From Nocardiopsis sp. NRRL B-16309 (lineage in GTDB: Bacteria > Actinomycetota > Actinomycetes > Streptosporangiales > Streptosporangiaceae), in assembly GCF_001279585.1 (NCBI RefSeq), contig NZ_LGEC01000114.1, positions 248,001 to 312,000 on the forward strand: 64,000 bases of DNA. The letters are read 5' to 3'. The stretch's first letter is position 1; each line of letters begins with the position of its first letter. The notes below the pieces were generated by a model. It was not told the origin of the DNA, did no database searches, and saw only the letters and a list, made by a program, of their open reading frames with translations. Shown here piece by piece: positions 26,634 through 39,390 of this stretch. Made by a program: the position numbers and the translations under genes.

Positions 26634-28772
26634 TCAGCCTCCGCTGATCCTACGGGCCCGGTCGAGGTCGGCGTCCATCCGCTGCAGGCCGCCCCGCAGT
26701 TCGGGCAGGAGGCGGGGCAGGCCCTCCATGTGCCTGACCCTTCGTCCGCGGGCGATCGAGTCGCCGTGCGCGCCGTGGTCCATCGAGAGCAGGATGACGA
26801 AGACCAGCGCGCACAGGAGCGCCGATATCCAGCCGAGCGCGAAGAGCAGCGGCATGTCCGTCCCTCCGGCCAGGGTTCCGATCCCGAAGGACGCGCCTCC
26901 GGTCCAGAGACAGCACACCTTCGCGGTCCCGTAGGACCTCTGCGTGCGCACCACCCTCTCCAGGTGGGCGTACTCGCCGCGCGTCCGCTGTTCGCGCTCG
27001 CTCCACTCGGCCCGCTGCCGGGCGAGGTCGGTGAGTGTGGGCAGGACTCCGTAGATCGTGGCGGCGTATCCGGCGCGTTCGGCGCCCGCGGCGCCGTCCA
27101 CCCGGGGCCACAGGGCCGCGATCCACTCGGCCACGCCGGGTCGGCCGCCGGGGTCGGGGGCCGCCACGAGCGCGGGGTCGAGCAGGAAGGTCAGGACCAG
27201 GGCCGGATCCACCCTGGCCGGAACGTCGCGCCATCCGACCAGGTTCTGGGTCAGCTCCTGGTGGAAGGCCGTCCCCGCGCGTTCGGCGGCGTCCAGGTCC
27301 TCGGCCAGCGAGCGCAGCTCCGCCGCGTCCCCCGTACCGTGCGAGGCCATCACCCGCAGGACCGCGGGGCGGGCGAGCAGGACCAGCTCGTTGGCCATCG
27401 GCGCGCCGGTCAGCAGCGGCCGCGGATCGTGGAAGAGCTTGCGCAGGCCCGGCACGGACGCGTCGTGGCCGCGGAAGACGGGCGGCAGGTCGGGGCGGGC
27501 CTGGGCGACGAAGGACGCCACGGCCAGGTTCACGTCCCTCACCTGGCGCCGGAAGAGGGAGCGGTCGATCGTGGTGTCCCCCACGTCGTCCATCACCCAG
27601 GAGCCGAGCGCGGCCATCTCGGCGGCGTCGCCGAAGACCGCGACCGCCGCGCGCCAGTGCTCCTGCATGGCGGCGGCCAGCGCACCGACCCGGGTGAAGC
27701 GGACCCCCGCGAAGTGGTAGGGCGGGGCCTCCCCGGTCGGCGCGGAGCCGGGTCCGGCCCCTGCGTAGGCGCCCCGGGCGGGCGGGGCGGAGGCCTGGCC
27801 GCCGGAGGCCGGCGGAGCCGCCGGTGGCGTGGCGGACGAAGCGGGCGTGGCGGACGAAGCGGGCGTGGCGGCAGGCGGCGCGCCCTCCAGACGGGTGTAG
27901 GCGCGGGTCGCCGGGGTCGAGGGCGCGCCCTCGACCCGGGTGGCCTCGGCGTCCGTGATCGCCGGGCCCGCCCCGGTGGCGATGGGGCGTCCGGTGACCA
28001 GGTGGTCGAGCAGCGTGGGCGCGTCGGGGCGCCGGCGCGGGTCCTTGCCCAGGCACGCCCTGACCGCGGTGGCCAGGGACGCGGGAACGTCGGCCGTCTC
28101 GGGTTCACCGGACAGGACGCGGGCCACGCGGGAGGCCTGGGTCGGACCGGGGAAGGCCTCGTGTCCGGTGGCGGCGTAGACCATCACCGAGCCCCAGGAG
28201 AACAGGTCCACCGCCGACGTCAGGCGCAGGCCCTCCAACTGCTCGGGCGCCATGTACCCGATGGTGCCGACCACGCCGCTCGCCGTCACCGACGTCGACT
28301 CGACGGCCCGGGCGATCCCGAAGTCGATCACCCTCGGCCCGTCCTGCGCCAGCATGATGTTGTCCGGCTTCAGATCCCGGTGCACCACGCCCGCGGCATG
28401 GATCGCGGCCAGGGCCGTGGCCGTGGACACCGCCAGGCGCTGGAGCTCGTCCCCCGCCCTGGGCCCCTCCTCCGCCACCGACTGCTGCAGGGTGGGGCCG
28501 TCGATGTACTCCGTGGCGATCCACGGCTGATCCGCCTCCGGGTCGGCGTCCAGGATCCCCGCGATGCAGAACCCGCTCACCCGCCGCGCCTGCTCCACCT
28601 CGGCGGCGAACCGCCGCCGCATGTCGGCGTCCTCGGCCCAGGCGGTGTGCAGCAGTTTCACCGCCGCCCGCGCGCCGTCCGCGGTCTCCCCGAGGAACAC
28701 CTCGCCGAACCCGCCGCGTCCCAGCGACCGCACCAGCCGGTACTCGCCCACCGTACGAGCGGTCCCGTCCAT
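26634..28772 (-). CDS. Membrane-anchored Ser/Thr protein kinase (PknB-like), intact paralogue
   Basis: The 712-residue protein has a kinase domain at about 11-270: glycine loop LGRGGFGEV at 17-25, Lys39, catalytic HRDLKPDN at 131-138, DFG near 151, APEQLEG near 177. A Pro/Ala linker follows, then a roughly 240-residue domain (YHFAGVRFTRVGALAAAM ... VFRGHDAS) shared only with the two neighbours; I do not recognise it. A pair of hydrophobic segments near 630-665 is followed by a basic tail and a helix ending R-R-I-S-G-G. Start: ATG 28772; ATG 28784 touches the AGGAG and is less likely. It is one of three in tandem; the partner or substrate is unknown. Confidence 0.9.
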   Translation of the reverse strand: MDGTARTVGEYRLVRSLGRGGFGEVFLGETADGARAAVKLLHTAWAEDADMRRRFAAEVEQARRVSGFCIAGILDADPEADQPWIATEYIDGPTLQQSVAEEGPRAGDELQRLAVSTATALAAIHAAGVVHRDLKPDNIMLAQDGPRVIDFGIARAVESTSVTASGVVGTIGYMAPEQLEGLRLTSAVDLFSWGSVMVYAATGHEAFPGPTQASRVARVLSGEPETADVPASLATAVRACLGKDPRRRPDAPTLLDHLVTGRPIATGAGPAITDAEATRVEGAPSTPATRAYTRLEGAPPAATPASSATPASSATPPAAPPASGGQASAPPARGAYAGAGPGSAPTGEAPPYHFAGVRFTRVGALAAAMQEHWRAAVAVFGDAAEMAALGSWVMDDVGDTTIDRSLFRRQVRDVNLAVASFVAQARPDLPPVFRGHDASVPGLRKLFHDPRPLLTGAPMANELVLLARPAVLRVMASHGTGDAAELRSLAEDLDAAERAGTAFHQELTQNLVGWRDVPARVDPALVLTFLLDPALVAAPDPGGRPGVAEWIAALWPRVDGAAGAERAGYAATIYGVLPTLTDLARQRAEWSEREQRTRGEYAHLERVVRTQRSYGTAKVCCLWTGGASFGIGTLAGGTDMPLLFALGWISALLCALVFVILLSMDHGAHGDSIARGRRVRHMEGLPRLLPELRGGLQRMDADLDRARRISGG

Positions 28773-28812
28773 ACCCGTCCCCATCTCCTGTTGTGTCGTC
28801 CCCCGCGGCCGG

Positions 28813-31119
28813 TCAGCCCTCGCTGATCCTGCGGGCCTGGGCGAGATCGGTGCGGATCCGTTCCACGCCCGAGGTGAGCTGCGGGAGCTGGGCGTTGGAG
28901 TGCTCCAGCTCCATGACGCGGTGGGCGCGGCGCACGGGGGTGCCGCAGACCACGCGGCGGGCCGCCGTGCACGAGACCGCCCCGGTCAGGCCCAGGACGG
29001 AGGCCACGACCAGCAGGCCGGTGATCCATGGCGGCGCGCCGAGGACGTGTTCCAGCACGAGCGCCGCCGGGAAGCCGAAGATCGCCCACCGGCTGTAGCG
29101 CACGGCGTTGGTGAGGTGGACCTGGAGGCCGACCCGGTTCATCAGGGCGTCGTGCTCCGCGGAGACGGCGGCGAAGCGCTCCTCCCAGTGGCGCCGCTGG
29201 CGGGCCAGCTCGCGCAGGGTCGGCACGGCCCCGTAGACCATCGCCGCGCACCCGGCGTTGTCGGGCACGGGCGCGGACTCGACCCTGCGCCAGAGGATGT
29301 CGACCCACTCCGCGACGGCCTTGTCGCCGTCGTTGGGCGGGACGACGCGCTCGGGGTGCAGGAGGAAGGCCAGGACCAGGGCGGGGTTGACGTGCACGCG
29401 GGTGCTCGCCCATCCGGCCAGGTCGCCCCGGAGCCGCTCGTGGAAGGCGATCCCGGCCCGTTCGGCCTGGCCGAGGTGCTCGGCGAGCCGGTGGAGCGCA
29501 CCGGGTCGGCCCGAGTGGTGGTGGCCCATCACGCGCAGGACGTCGGGCCGGGCGAGCAGGGCCATCTCGTTGGCCAGGGGCGCTCCGGTGAGCACGGGCG
29601 CGGGATCGGCGAAGAGTTCGCCCAGCGCCTCCAGGGAGGCGGGGCGGCCGCGGAAGACCGGCGGCAGGTCCGGGCGCAGCTGGGCGACGAAGGAGGCGAT
29701 GGCGAGGTTGGCGTCCGTGGTCTGGCGACGGAAGAGGGAGCGGTCGACGGTGGTGTCGCCCAGGTCGTCGATGATCCAGGCGCCCAGGGCGGCGCGCTCG
29801 GCGGGGTCGCCGAAGACCCGTAGCGCCCCGGCCCAGTCCTGTTGGAAGGCCTCGGCGAGCGCGCGCGGATCGGTGAAGCGCACACCGCCGAAGTGGTACG
29901 GGGGGACGCCGCCGGTGTGGAGCGGGCCCGACGGCAGCGGACCCGAGGGCAGCGGGCCCGACGGCCCGGACCCGTTCGGCACGGGGCCGGAGTGGTACGG
30001 ACCCGGCGCCACCGCGCCGGACTGGTGCGACACGGGCTGGGCGGCCGGCGCGGACGCGGCCTGGGCGTCCTGCGGGGCCAGGGCGGTGTAGGCGCGCGTG
30101 GGGTCGACCGTGGCCGGTGGTGCCACGCGCGTGCGGTCCACCTGGGGCGGGGCGCCGTCGGCGACCATCGTCCGGTCGACACCGACACGGGTCCGGTCGT
30201 CGGGCGCGGGCGCGACCGTGGTGCCCTGGGCGTCCGCTGACACGGCGGGTGCCGGTGCCGGGGGGAGCGCCGGTGCCGGAGTCCCCTCGGCCGGGGCCGC
30301 GATGAGCCGGTTGAGCAGCGTGGAGGCGTCGGGGCGCCGGTCGGGATCCTTGTCCAGGCACGTCCGGATGATCCCGAGCAGGGGCTCGGGCAGCGCCCCC
30401 AGGTCGGGCTCCCCGCCCAGGATGCGGGCGATCCGCGAGGCCTGGGTCGGGCCGGAGAAGGCCTCCTTGCCGGTGGCGGCGTAGACCATCACCGAGCCCC
30501 AGGAGAACAGGTCCACCGCCGACGTCAGCCGGGCGCCCTCCAGCTGCTCGGGCGCCATGTACCCGATGGTGCCGACCACGCCGCTGGCGGTCACGGAGGT
30601 GGCCTCCACCGCCCGGGCGATCCCGAAGTCGATCACCCTCGGACCGTCCGGCGCCAGCATGATGTTGTCCGGCTTCAGATCCGGCTTCAGATCCCGGTGC
30701 ACCACACCGGCCGCGTGGATGGCCGCCAACGCGGTGGCCGTGGACACCGCCAGGCGGTGCAGCTCCACTCCGCCGCGGGGGCCGTCCCGGTCGACGGCGT
30801 CCTGCAGGGTGGGGCCGTCGATGTATTCCGTGGCGATCCACGGCTGCTCCGCCTCGGGGTCGGCGTCCAGGATCCCCGCGATGCAGAACCCGCTCACCCG
30901 CCGCGCCTGCTCCACCTCGGCCGTGAAGCGCCGCCGCATGTCGGCGTCGCCCGCCCAGCTGGCGTGCAGCAGCTTGACCGCGGCCTTCGTCCCGTCGGGA
31001 GCCTCGCCGAGGAACACCTCGCCGAACCCGCCGCGTCCCAGTGACCGTAGCAGCCGGTAGTCGCCGACCGTGCGCTCCGGCGGCGGCGCGCCCCCGTCCT
31101 CGCCCGTCCCGTCGTCCAC
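28813..31119 (-). CDS. Membrane-anchored Ser/Thr kinase paralogue with duplicated catalytic-loop residues
   Basis: The 768-residue protein starts at GTG 31119. The kinase domain matches its neighbours, but the catalytic loop reads HRDLKPDLKPDN because a 12-base unit, GGCTTCAGATCC on the + strand, is present twice (30671-30682 and 30683-30694). The insert moves the metal-binding Asn four residues from the catalytic Asp. A Pro/Gly linker with repeats of P-L-P-S-G follows, then the shared C-terminal domain (YHFGGVRFTDPRALAEAF, VFRGRPAS). Two TM segments near 650-720 and a C-terminal helix complete it. It may be a pseudokinase, or use the first copy of the loop. Confidence 0.88.
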   Translation of the reverse strand: MDDGTGEDGGAPPPERTVGDYRLLRSLGRGGFGEVFLGEAPDGTKAAVKLLHASWAGDADMRRRFTAEVEQARRVSGFCIAGILDADPEAEQPWIATEYIDGPTLQDAVDRDGPRGGVELHRLAVSTATALAAIHAAGVVHRDLKPDLKPDNIMLAPDGPRVIDFGIARAVEATSVTASGVVGTIGYMAPEQLEGARLTSAVDLFSWGSVMVYAATGKEAFSGPTQASRIARILGGEPDLGALPEPLLGIIRTCLDKDPDRRPDASTLLNRLIAAPAEGTPAPALPPAPAPAVSADAQGTTVAPAPDDRTRVGVDRTMVADGAPPQVDRTRVAPPATVDPTRAYTALAPQDAQAASAPAAQPVSHQSGAVAPGPYHSGPVPNGSGPSGPLPSGPLPSGPLHTGGVPPYHFGGVRFTDPRALAEAFQQDWAGALRVFGDPAERAALGAWIIDDLGDTTVDRSLFRRQTTDANLAIASFVAQLRPDLPPVFRGRPASLEALGELFADPAPVLTGAPLANEMALLARPDVLRVMGHHHSGRPGALHRLAEHLGQAERAGIAFHERLRGDLAGWASTRVHVNPALVLAFLLHPERVVPPNDGDKAVAEWVDILWRRVESAPVPDNAGCAAMVYGAVPTLRELARQRRHWEERFAAVSAEHDALMNRVGLQVHLTNAVRYSRWAIFGFPAALVLEHVLGAPPWITGLLVVASVLGLTGAVSCTAARRVVCGTPVRRAHRVMELEHSNAQLPQLTSGVERIRTDLAQARRISEG

Positions 31120-31256
31120 AACCGCCCCGTTCCCTGGTCGTTCGTCCTCGTGTGCCCCGGCCGTCCCACGGGAGCCCGTGGGAACTATAGCGACGGTCGG
31201 CCTCGTTCCGGGACGGAGCCGCCCGCCGTCCGCGTCCCCGGCCGCGCGGGCCGCGG

Positions 31257-32624
31257 CTACGCCCTGGTCCGGTGGGCGCCGCGCTGGATGCGTTCCACCA
31301 GGTCGTCGGTGAGGGTGCCGTAGCCGGTGGCGGCCCACACGCTCTCCTCGGGCGGTACCTCGTAGTACGGGACCGACCGGCCCTCGTGTTCGTCCGCCAG
31401 GACGGTGGGCCGCACGCGGTCGCGCACGGCGCGCGCGCAGTCCGGGCACAGCGGCACGCGGATCGTCCGGGTGCCGCCGTACTCGCGCCACTCGACCTGC
31501 CGGGTGTCGGTGCCGTGCAACGGGTTGGCGTAGCAGGGACGGCGCGGGGTCCGGCGGCCGGCCAGGGCGTCCTCGGCCAGGTCGAGCAGCACGAGCACGC
31601 CCGCGGCGTCGGGCAGGGTGGGCCCGTCCGCGACCATCCGGTCGTACACGCGCGCGGCGGCGTCACGGGCGTCCAGCGCTCCGGTCAGGCGGCGCCCGTT
31701 GGTGTCGCCGGCCCGGCTGAGGCGCTCGCCGAGTTCGATGAGGTCCTGTTCACAGCGTTCGACCAGCGAGTCCAGGCGGGCCCGGTCGGCGTTGTCGAAC
31801 GCGGCGTGCTGGGCGAGCGGGACGGCCGGGCGCGCGCGGCGCCGGACGGCGATCACCGCGCCCAGTCCGACCAGCAGCACGGCGGCTCCGCCGGCCACGG
31901 ACCAGGGGAGCCAGTTCGTACCGCCCATCGGCGACAGGCCGCCGTTCTCGGCCTCGTAGTCCGCCACGGCCTGCTCGTAGGCGGCCTCCGGGTCGTCGGA
32001 GAGGGCGGTCTCGACGGCGATCTCCACCTCCTCCAGGATGGTGGTGTCGCTGTCCCCCATGGTGCGGTAGGAGGCCGTGTGGGCACCGTCGGCCGCGGGC
32101 CTGGTCTCCGGATACGCGCCCCCGGGGCCGAAGTCCGCGCCGCGCAGCGAGAATCCGTCGTGCACGAGGAAGTGCCGCTCCCCCAGTCCCATCCGGTCCT
32201 GGACGGCGGAGACGAGTTCGTCCACGTCCCCGTTCCACTGGTCGCCCTCGGTGAGCGGGACGGCGATCACGTACAGGTCCAGGTCGCCTTCGGCGATCGT
32301 CCCGGCCAGGCGTTCGCGCTCGGCGACGGGGAAGGCGCTGTCGAAGGCGGACGAGACGTGGACGGGCGACTCGGCCAGGGCGTCGGCGATCGTCTGGGCG
32401 GGACTCGCGCCCTCCTCCGCCGTCCCGGCCTCCGCATCGGCGGCCGGGTCGGTCGCGCCCGCGGGAGCGGGGCTCCCGGTGGGCGACGGACTCCCGGCCG
32501 TGTCGGCCAGGGCCGGGGTCGCCGCCAGCAGCGCGGCGGCGGCCAGCGCGGCCACCAGGGCCCACGCGCGCCGGGGCGTGCGAGGTGTCCGGGGCACGGC
32601 GGCGTCACGGTGTTCAGTGGACAC
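31257..32624 (-). CDS. Secreted-domain membrane protein (TPM-like) with Cys-rich cytosolic tail
   Basis: The 455-residue protein has a signal peptide (about 18-41), then an extracytoplasmic domain with SPVHVSSAFDSAFPVAERERL and LYVIAVPLTEGDQWNGDVDELVSA, the pattern of actinomycete TPM-like surface proteins. One TM follows near 222-243. The cytosolic tail has PCYANPLHGTDT and LCPDCAR, which look like a zinc-ribbon knuckle. GTG 32624 follows GGAGG. It overlaps the upstream gene by 11 bp and shares its tail pattern, so the two form an operon of paralogues placed just upstream of the kinases. Function unknown. Confidence 0.7.
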   Translation of the reverse strand: MSTEHRDAAVPRTPRTPRRAWALVAALAAAALLAATPALADTAGSPSPTGSPAPAGATDPAADAEAGTAEEGASPAQTIADALAESPVHVSSAFDSAFPVAERERLAGTIAEGDLDLYVIAVPLTEGDQWNGDVDELVSAVQDRMGLGERHFLVHDGFSLRGADFGPGGAYPETRPAADGAHTASYRTMGDSDTTILEEVEIAVETALSDDPEAAYEQAVADYEAENGGLSPMGGTNWLPWSVAGGAAVLLVGLGAVIAVRRRARPAVPLAQHAAFDNADRARLDSLVERCEQDLIELGERLSRAGDTNGRRLTGALDARDAAARVYDRMVADGPTLPDAAGVLVLLDLAEDALAGRRTPRRPCYANPLHGTDTRQVEWREYGGTRTIRVPLCPDCARAVRDRVRPTVLADEHEGRSVPYYEVPPEESVWAATGYGTLTDDLVERIQRGAHRTRA

Positions 32625-34614
32625 GGTCCTCCTTCAACAGCAGGTCGACCAGCGTCCGCGGCCGGTCGGCTCCGAACCGGTGCTGGATCCACGGGTCCTT
32701 GGGGCTCTTCAGATAGCTGTGCGCCGTGGTCCGTGTCCGCAGGCGCAGGACGCGCGTCTGGCGCTGGTCGTCGGTCAGCTCGGCGCAGGCGGCGCACAGC
32801 GCACCGCTCCCGCTCGGGTCCAGGCGCGTGCCCCTGCGCTGGGTCGCCGCCGGGTGCAGGGGGTTGACCAGGCAGGGGCCCAGGTCGTCGGCGCCCGGGT
32901 TCTCGGCGGCGGCCGTCACCCGCCTGGCCAGGACGGCCGTGCCGAGCAGGTCCAGGCCCTCCACCCCGCGGTCCATGAGGATCAGCGCGGCCTCCGCCTG
33001 CGGCATGTACGCCTCCGGTACCCGGTCGCCGCGGGCCGACAGCAGGGTGCGCAGGCGTCGGGTCTCCCGCCGGGCGATGCGGCGCAGCGCGCGCGGGCCG
33101 AGCACGGTCCGTCCGGCGCCGCTGCGCAGGTTGCGCACCAGCAGCACGGTCAGGTAGTAGGACCCGATCACCGCGGCCGCCACGAGCGGCCCGACGAGGA
33201 GGAGACCGCCCCACAGGCCGCCCGACCAGTACCGCTCCGACCGCGGGCCGGGCAGGATCGGCTCGTCGTCGGCGAACTGGGGCGTGAACCGGGCGTCCTG
33301 GGCGGGCTCCATCTCCGCCTCCTCGCGCAGGGCCGTCACGGCCGCGTCGACGGCCAGGGCCGGGGTCGGCTCCTCGATGTCGTAGATCGGGCTCCACAGC
33401 GCGAAGGAGTCCACCTCCACCCCGTGCGCGGCGGCCCCGACCTGGACGCTGGAGGCGTCGAACGCGGGCCCCGCGACGAGGTAGATCCCCTCCCGGCCGG
33501 CGACGGAGGCCAGGGCCGCGGCGAGGATGTCGGGGTCGCCCTCGGCCTCGTCGTCGGAGTCCAGGTTCACCACGGCCGCGTACACCGGAACGGACCCGTC
33601 CGAGAGCGTCGCGGCGACCTCCTCGAGCCCGTCCCGGGGCTGGGGGTTGAGGGGGTCGACGTAGAGCGGGTCCCCGGCCAGCCGTTCGGCGATGTGCTCG
33701 ACCCGGCCGGTGGAGACCACGTAGGGCTCCTCCATCCGCACCAGCTCCAGCGGATCGGGGATCTCGTGCCCGCCCACGGGCGCGTCGAGGACGTAGGGGT
33801 AGGGCACGACGACGGCCGCGGCCGCGAGGGCGACCGCGCCCGCGGCGGTGGTGGCGGCGACGGCCCCGCGGCCGCGGCGCAGCGCCAGCCACACGGCCCA
33901 CCCGCCGGCCGTCACCAGGATCCCGGCCACCGTTCCGGCCAGGAAGCCGAGGTTCTCCGGGCCGTTGAACCGGGTGGGGTCGATGTCCTCCAGGAAGTCC
34001 GCCCACGCCTCCGGAGCGGCCTCCGCGCGCTCCGCCTCCGCCTCCAGGGCGTCGGCCACCGCGGGGTCGGCCATGGCCTCGGCGAGCACCCGCGCGACGT
34101 CGGCGGCGGGCGCGTCGTAGTCCAGGCCGGCGTCCACGGCACGGGTCCCGGCGTCCACCGGCACGTCGACACCGTAGGCGCGGACCTCGAGGGGGCGTCC
34201 CTCGGGCGGCAGCAGGACGTAGATCCCGTCGGTGCCGAGCCGGTCGTGCAGAGCGGGCACCATCTCTCCCGAGACGGCCATGCCCCCGATACCCGCGAAG
34301 GGGGTGACGACGACCTGATAGGGCACGCCCAGGGGGCCGAAGGCGGCGTGGACCGCCTCGGTGACCTCGGCCGGCTCCGCCAGGCCGCCGATGGCGGGAT
34401 CGACCACGACGGCGGCGTCCTCGGGCTGTGCGGCGAGGAGCCCGGCGTAGTACTCGGCGGGCGTCACCGGGGCCTGGATCGAGGACCCGGGCGTGTCGGC
34501 CGGGGCCGTGTCGGCCGTGTCGGCCGCGACGGGGGACGCCGCCAGCGCCACCGACGCCACCGCCAGGGAGAACACCGTGCGGACCAGGAGCCGCGGGAGA
34601 GTGAGGGCGGGCAT
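32614..34614 (-). CDS. Large membrane protein, paralogue of downstream TPM-like protein
   Basis: The protein is about 666 residues from ATG 34614; starts at 34644 or 34653 are possible and no ribosome site decides. It has a signal peptide, an extracytoplasmic domain (AAVVVDPAIGGLAEPAEV; GIYVLLPPEGRPLEVRAYGV), two TM segments near 225-275, a second outside domain (YVVSTGRVEHIAERL), a TM near 470-495, and a cytosolic tail with PCLVNPLHPAATQ and ALCAACAEL, the same paired-Cys arrangement as its neighbour. Two TPM-like halves suggest an internal duplication. Function unknown. Confidence 0.65.
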   Translation of the reverse strand: MPALTLPRLLVRTVFSLAVASVALAASPVAADTADTAPADTPGSSIQAPVTPAEYYAGLLAAQPEDAAVVVDPAIGGLAEPAEVTEAVHAAFGPLGVPYQVVVTPFAGIGGMAVSGEMVPALHDRLGTDGIYVLLPPEGRPLEVRAYGVDVPVDAGTRAVDAGLDYDAPAADVARVLAEAMADPAVADALEAEAERAEAAPEAWADFLEDIDPTRFNGPENLGFLAGTVAGILVTAGGWAVWLALRRGRGAVAATTAAGAVALAAAAVVVPYPYVLDAPVGGHEIPDPLELVRMEEPYVVSTGRVEHIAERLAGDPLYVDPLNPQPRDGLEEVAATLSDGSVPVYAAVVNLDSDDEAEGDPDILAAALASVAGREGIYLVAGPAFDASSVQVGAAAHGVEVDSFALWSPIYDIEEPTPALAVDAAVTALREEAEMEPAQDARFTPQFADDEPILPGPRSERYWSGGLWGGLLLVGPLVAAAVIGSYYLTVLLVRNLRSGAGRTVLGPRALRRIARRETRRLRTLLSARGDRVPEAYMPQAEAALILMDRGVEGLDLLGTAVLARRVTAAAENPGADDLGPCLVNPLHPAATQRRGTRLDPSGSGALCAACAELTDDQRQTRVLRLRTRTTAHSYLKSPKDPWIQHRFGADRPRTLVDLLLKEDRVH

Positions 34615-34766
34615 GAGCCGAGCATACAGACCGGTTTCGGTCATCCGGATCACCGCGTCCGGAACAGCTGCCGCGACGAGGCCGGGGCCGCCACCGTCGG
34701 TCGGACGGTGGCGGCCCCGGTGAACCGCGCGGCGCGCCGTTGTGGGCGCGGGCGGAGCCTGGTGGA

Positions 34767-37700
<2,934 letters not shown>

Positions 37701-37745
37701 TCGGGTCGCTCCCCGGCCCGCGCGACCGCCCCCCGCGGTTCGCGG

Positions 37746-38690
37746 TCAGTCCAGTTGCGGAACGACCCGCGAGGCCACCAGCTCCAGGTGGTCCAGATCG
37801 GACATGTCCAGCATCTGCAGGTACATCCGCTCCGCGCCCGCCTCGCCGAACCGGCCGATCTTGTCCACCAGCTCGTCGGGCGACCCGGCCAGGCCGTTCT
37901 CCCGCAGTTCCGGCACCCGGCGGCCGATCCGGTCGGCGCGCGCGGTGATCTGCGCCTCGTCACGGCCCGCGCACAGCACCTGCGCCGCCGAGTACACCAT
38001 CGGCGCGGTGCGCCCGGAGGCCGAGACCGCCGTCCGCGTCCGGTCGAAGGCGGCGGAGGTCTCCTCCAGTGAGGCGAAGGGCACGTTGTACTCGTCGGCG
38101 AACTTCGCCGCCAGGCGCGGTGTGCGCTTGGGCCCGGTGCCCCCGATCAGGACCGGCGGACGGGGACCCTGCTGCGGTTTGGGCAGCGCGGGTCCCTCCG
38201 CCAGACGGTAGTGCTTGCCCTCGTACTTGAAGGTGTCCCCCGCCGGGGTCGACCACAACCCGGTGATGATGTCGAGCTGTTCCTCGTAGCGGTCGAAGCG
38301 CTCGCGCGCGGTGGCGGGGAAGGGGATCCCGTACGAGGCGTGCTCCTGCTCGTACCACCCGGCGCCGAATCCGAAGTCGACCCGGCCGCCGCTCATCCGG
38401 TCGACCTGGGCGACGGAGATGGCCAGCGGGCCCGGGTAGCGGAAGGTGGCGGCGGTCATCAGGGTGCCCAGACGGATACGGGAGGTCTCCCGGGCCAGCC
38501 CGGCCAGGGTGATCCACGCGTCGGTCGGGCCGGGGAGCCCGTCGGTGTGGTCACCCATGTGGAGGTAGTGGTCGGAACGGAAGAGGGCGTCGAATCCCAG
38601 GTCCTCCGCCGCTCTGGCGACGGCGAGCTGGTCCTCGTACGTGGCCCCCTGTTGGGGTTCAAGGAAGATCCTCAGGCGCATACGCCCCAT
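37746..38690 (-). CDS. LLM-class F420-dependent oxidoreductase
   Basis: The 314-residue protein is a luciferase-like monooxygenase-fold enzyme: MRLRIFLEPQQ at the start, FDALFRSDHYLHMGD, then TFRYPGPLAISVAQVDRMSG and FGFGAGWYEQEHASYGI, as in the TIGR03560/F420 families. It probably uses reduced F420 on an unknown substrate. ATG 38690 follows GGGAG by 4 bp. It lies upstream of acnA in the same direction but is separated by the acnA promoter. It is divergent from the sigma factor gene. Confidence 0.88.
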   Translation of the reverse strand: MGRMRLRIFLEPQQGATYEDQLAVARAAEDLGFDALFRSDHYLHMGDHTDGLPGPTDAWITLAGLARETSRIRLGTLMTAATFRYPGPLAISVAQVDRMSGGRVDFGFGAGWYEQEHASYGIPFPATARERFDRYEEQLDIITGLWSTPAGDTFKYEGKHYRLAEGPALPKPQQGPRPPVLIGGTGPKRTPRLAAKFADEYNVPFASLEETSAAFDRTRTAVSASGRTAPMVYSAAQVLCAGRDEAQITARADRIGRRVPELRENGLAGSPDELVDKIGRFGEAGAERMYLQMLDMSDLDHLELVASRVVPQLD

Positions 38691-38808
38691 TTTCTCCCAT
38701 CCGCCGCAGCCTCGGCGCACACGCCGCGCGGTTACTGTGGAAAAGCGTGCTCACAGCCGTGCCCACCGGGCTGAACCGATCCCCGCCGCCACCGCGATAA
38801 GCAATCAC

Positions 38809-39390
38809 GTGAAACTGCTCCGCCGCGCCCGACGACGCGCCCCCTCCCCCGACAGCACCGACGCGGTGCTGCTCGCGGCCGTCGCCGACGGTTCCACCGA
38901 AGCCCTGGAAACGCTGCACCGCAGACACGCGCCCTGGTTGCGGGCCCGGCTGCGCTACCGCTGTTCGGACCCCGACCAACTCGACGCCGCCCTCCAGGAG
39001 ACCTTCCTGGCGGTGTGGAAGAACGCCGGGTCGTTCACGCCCCGCCCCGGCGACCCCGACGCCGGCGCCTGGCTGTGGACCATCGCGATCCGGCAGCTGA
39101 TCTCCCAGCTGCGCAAACGGGCCAACCGGTGGATCGCCGACAGCGACTCCGAACCCTACGAGACCATCGGCGACGCCTCCGCCGAGGACACCGTGCTGCT
39201 CAACATCGAGCACGGGCCACTGGGCGCCGCCCTGCACACCCTGTCCCCCGAACTGCGCTCGGCGATCCAGGCCACCGTCCTGGACGGACTCACCGTGCGC
39301 GAGGCCGCCGAGATCCTCCAGATCCCGGAGGGGACGGTCAAGACACGGGTGATGCGCGCCAAGGCACGTCTACGGGAGGCCCTGACATGA
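38809..39390 (+). CDS. ECF RNA polymerase sigma factor
   Basis: The 193-residue protein has sigma region 2 at about 25-95 (LHRRHAPWLRARLRYRCSD, LQETFLAVWKNAGSF) and region 4 at about 130-190 (LDGLTVREAAEILQIPEGTV, KTRVMRAKARLREAL). GTG 38809 gives the normal short N-terminus; there is no clear ribosome site. Its stop overlaps the ATG of a zinc-binding anti-sigma gene. The pair opens a four-gene operon with an ABC exporter, the presumed target or sensor partner. Confidence 0.92.
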   Translation: MKLLRRARRRAPSPDSTDAVLLAAVADGSTEALETLHRRHAPWLRARLRYRCSDPDQLDAALQETFLAVWKNAGSFTPRPGDPDAGAWLWTIAIRQLISQLRKRANRWIADSDSEPYETIGDASAEDTVLLNIEHGPLGAALHTLSPELRSAIQATVLDGLTVREAAEILQIPEGTVKTRVMRAKARLREALT

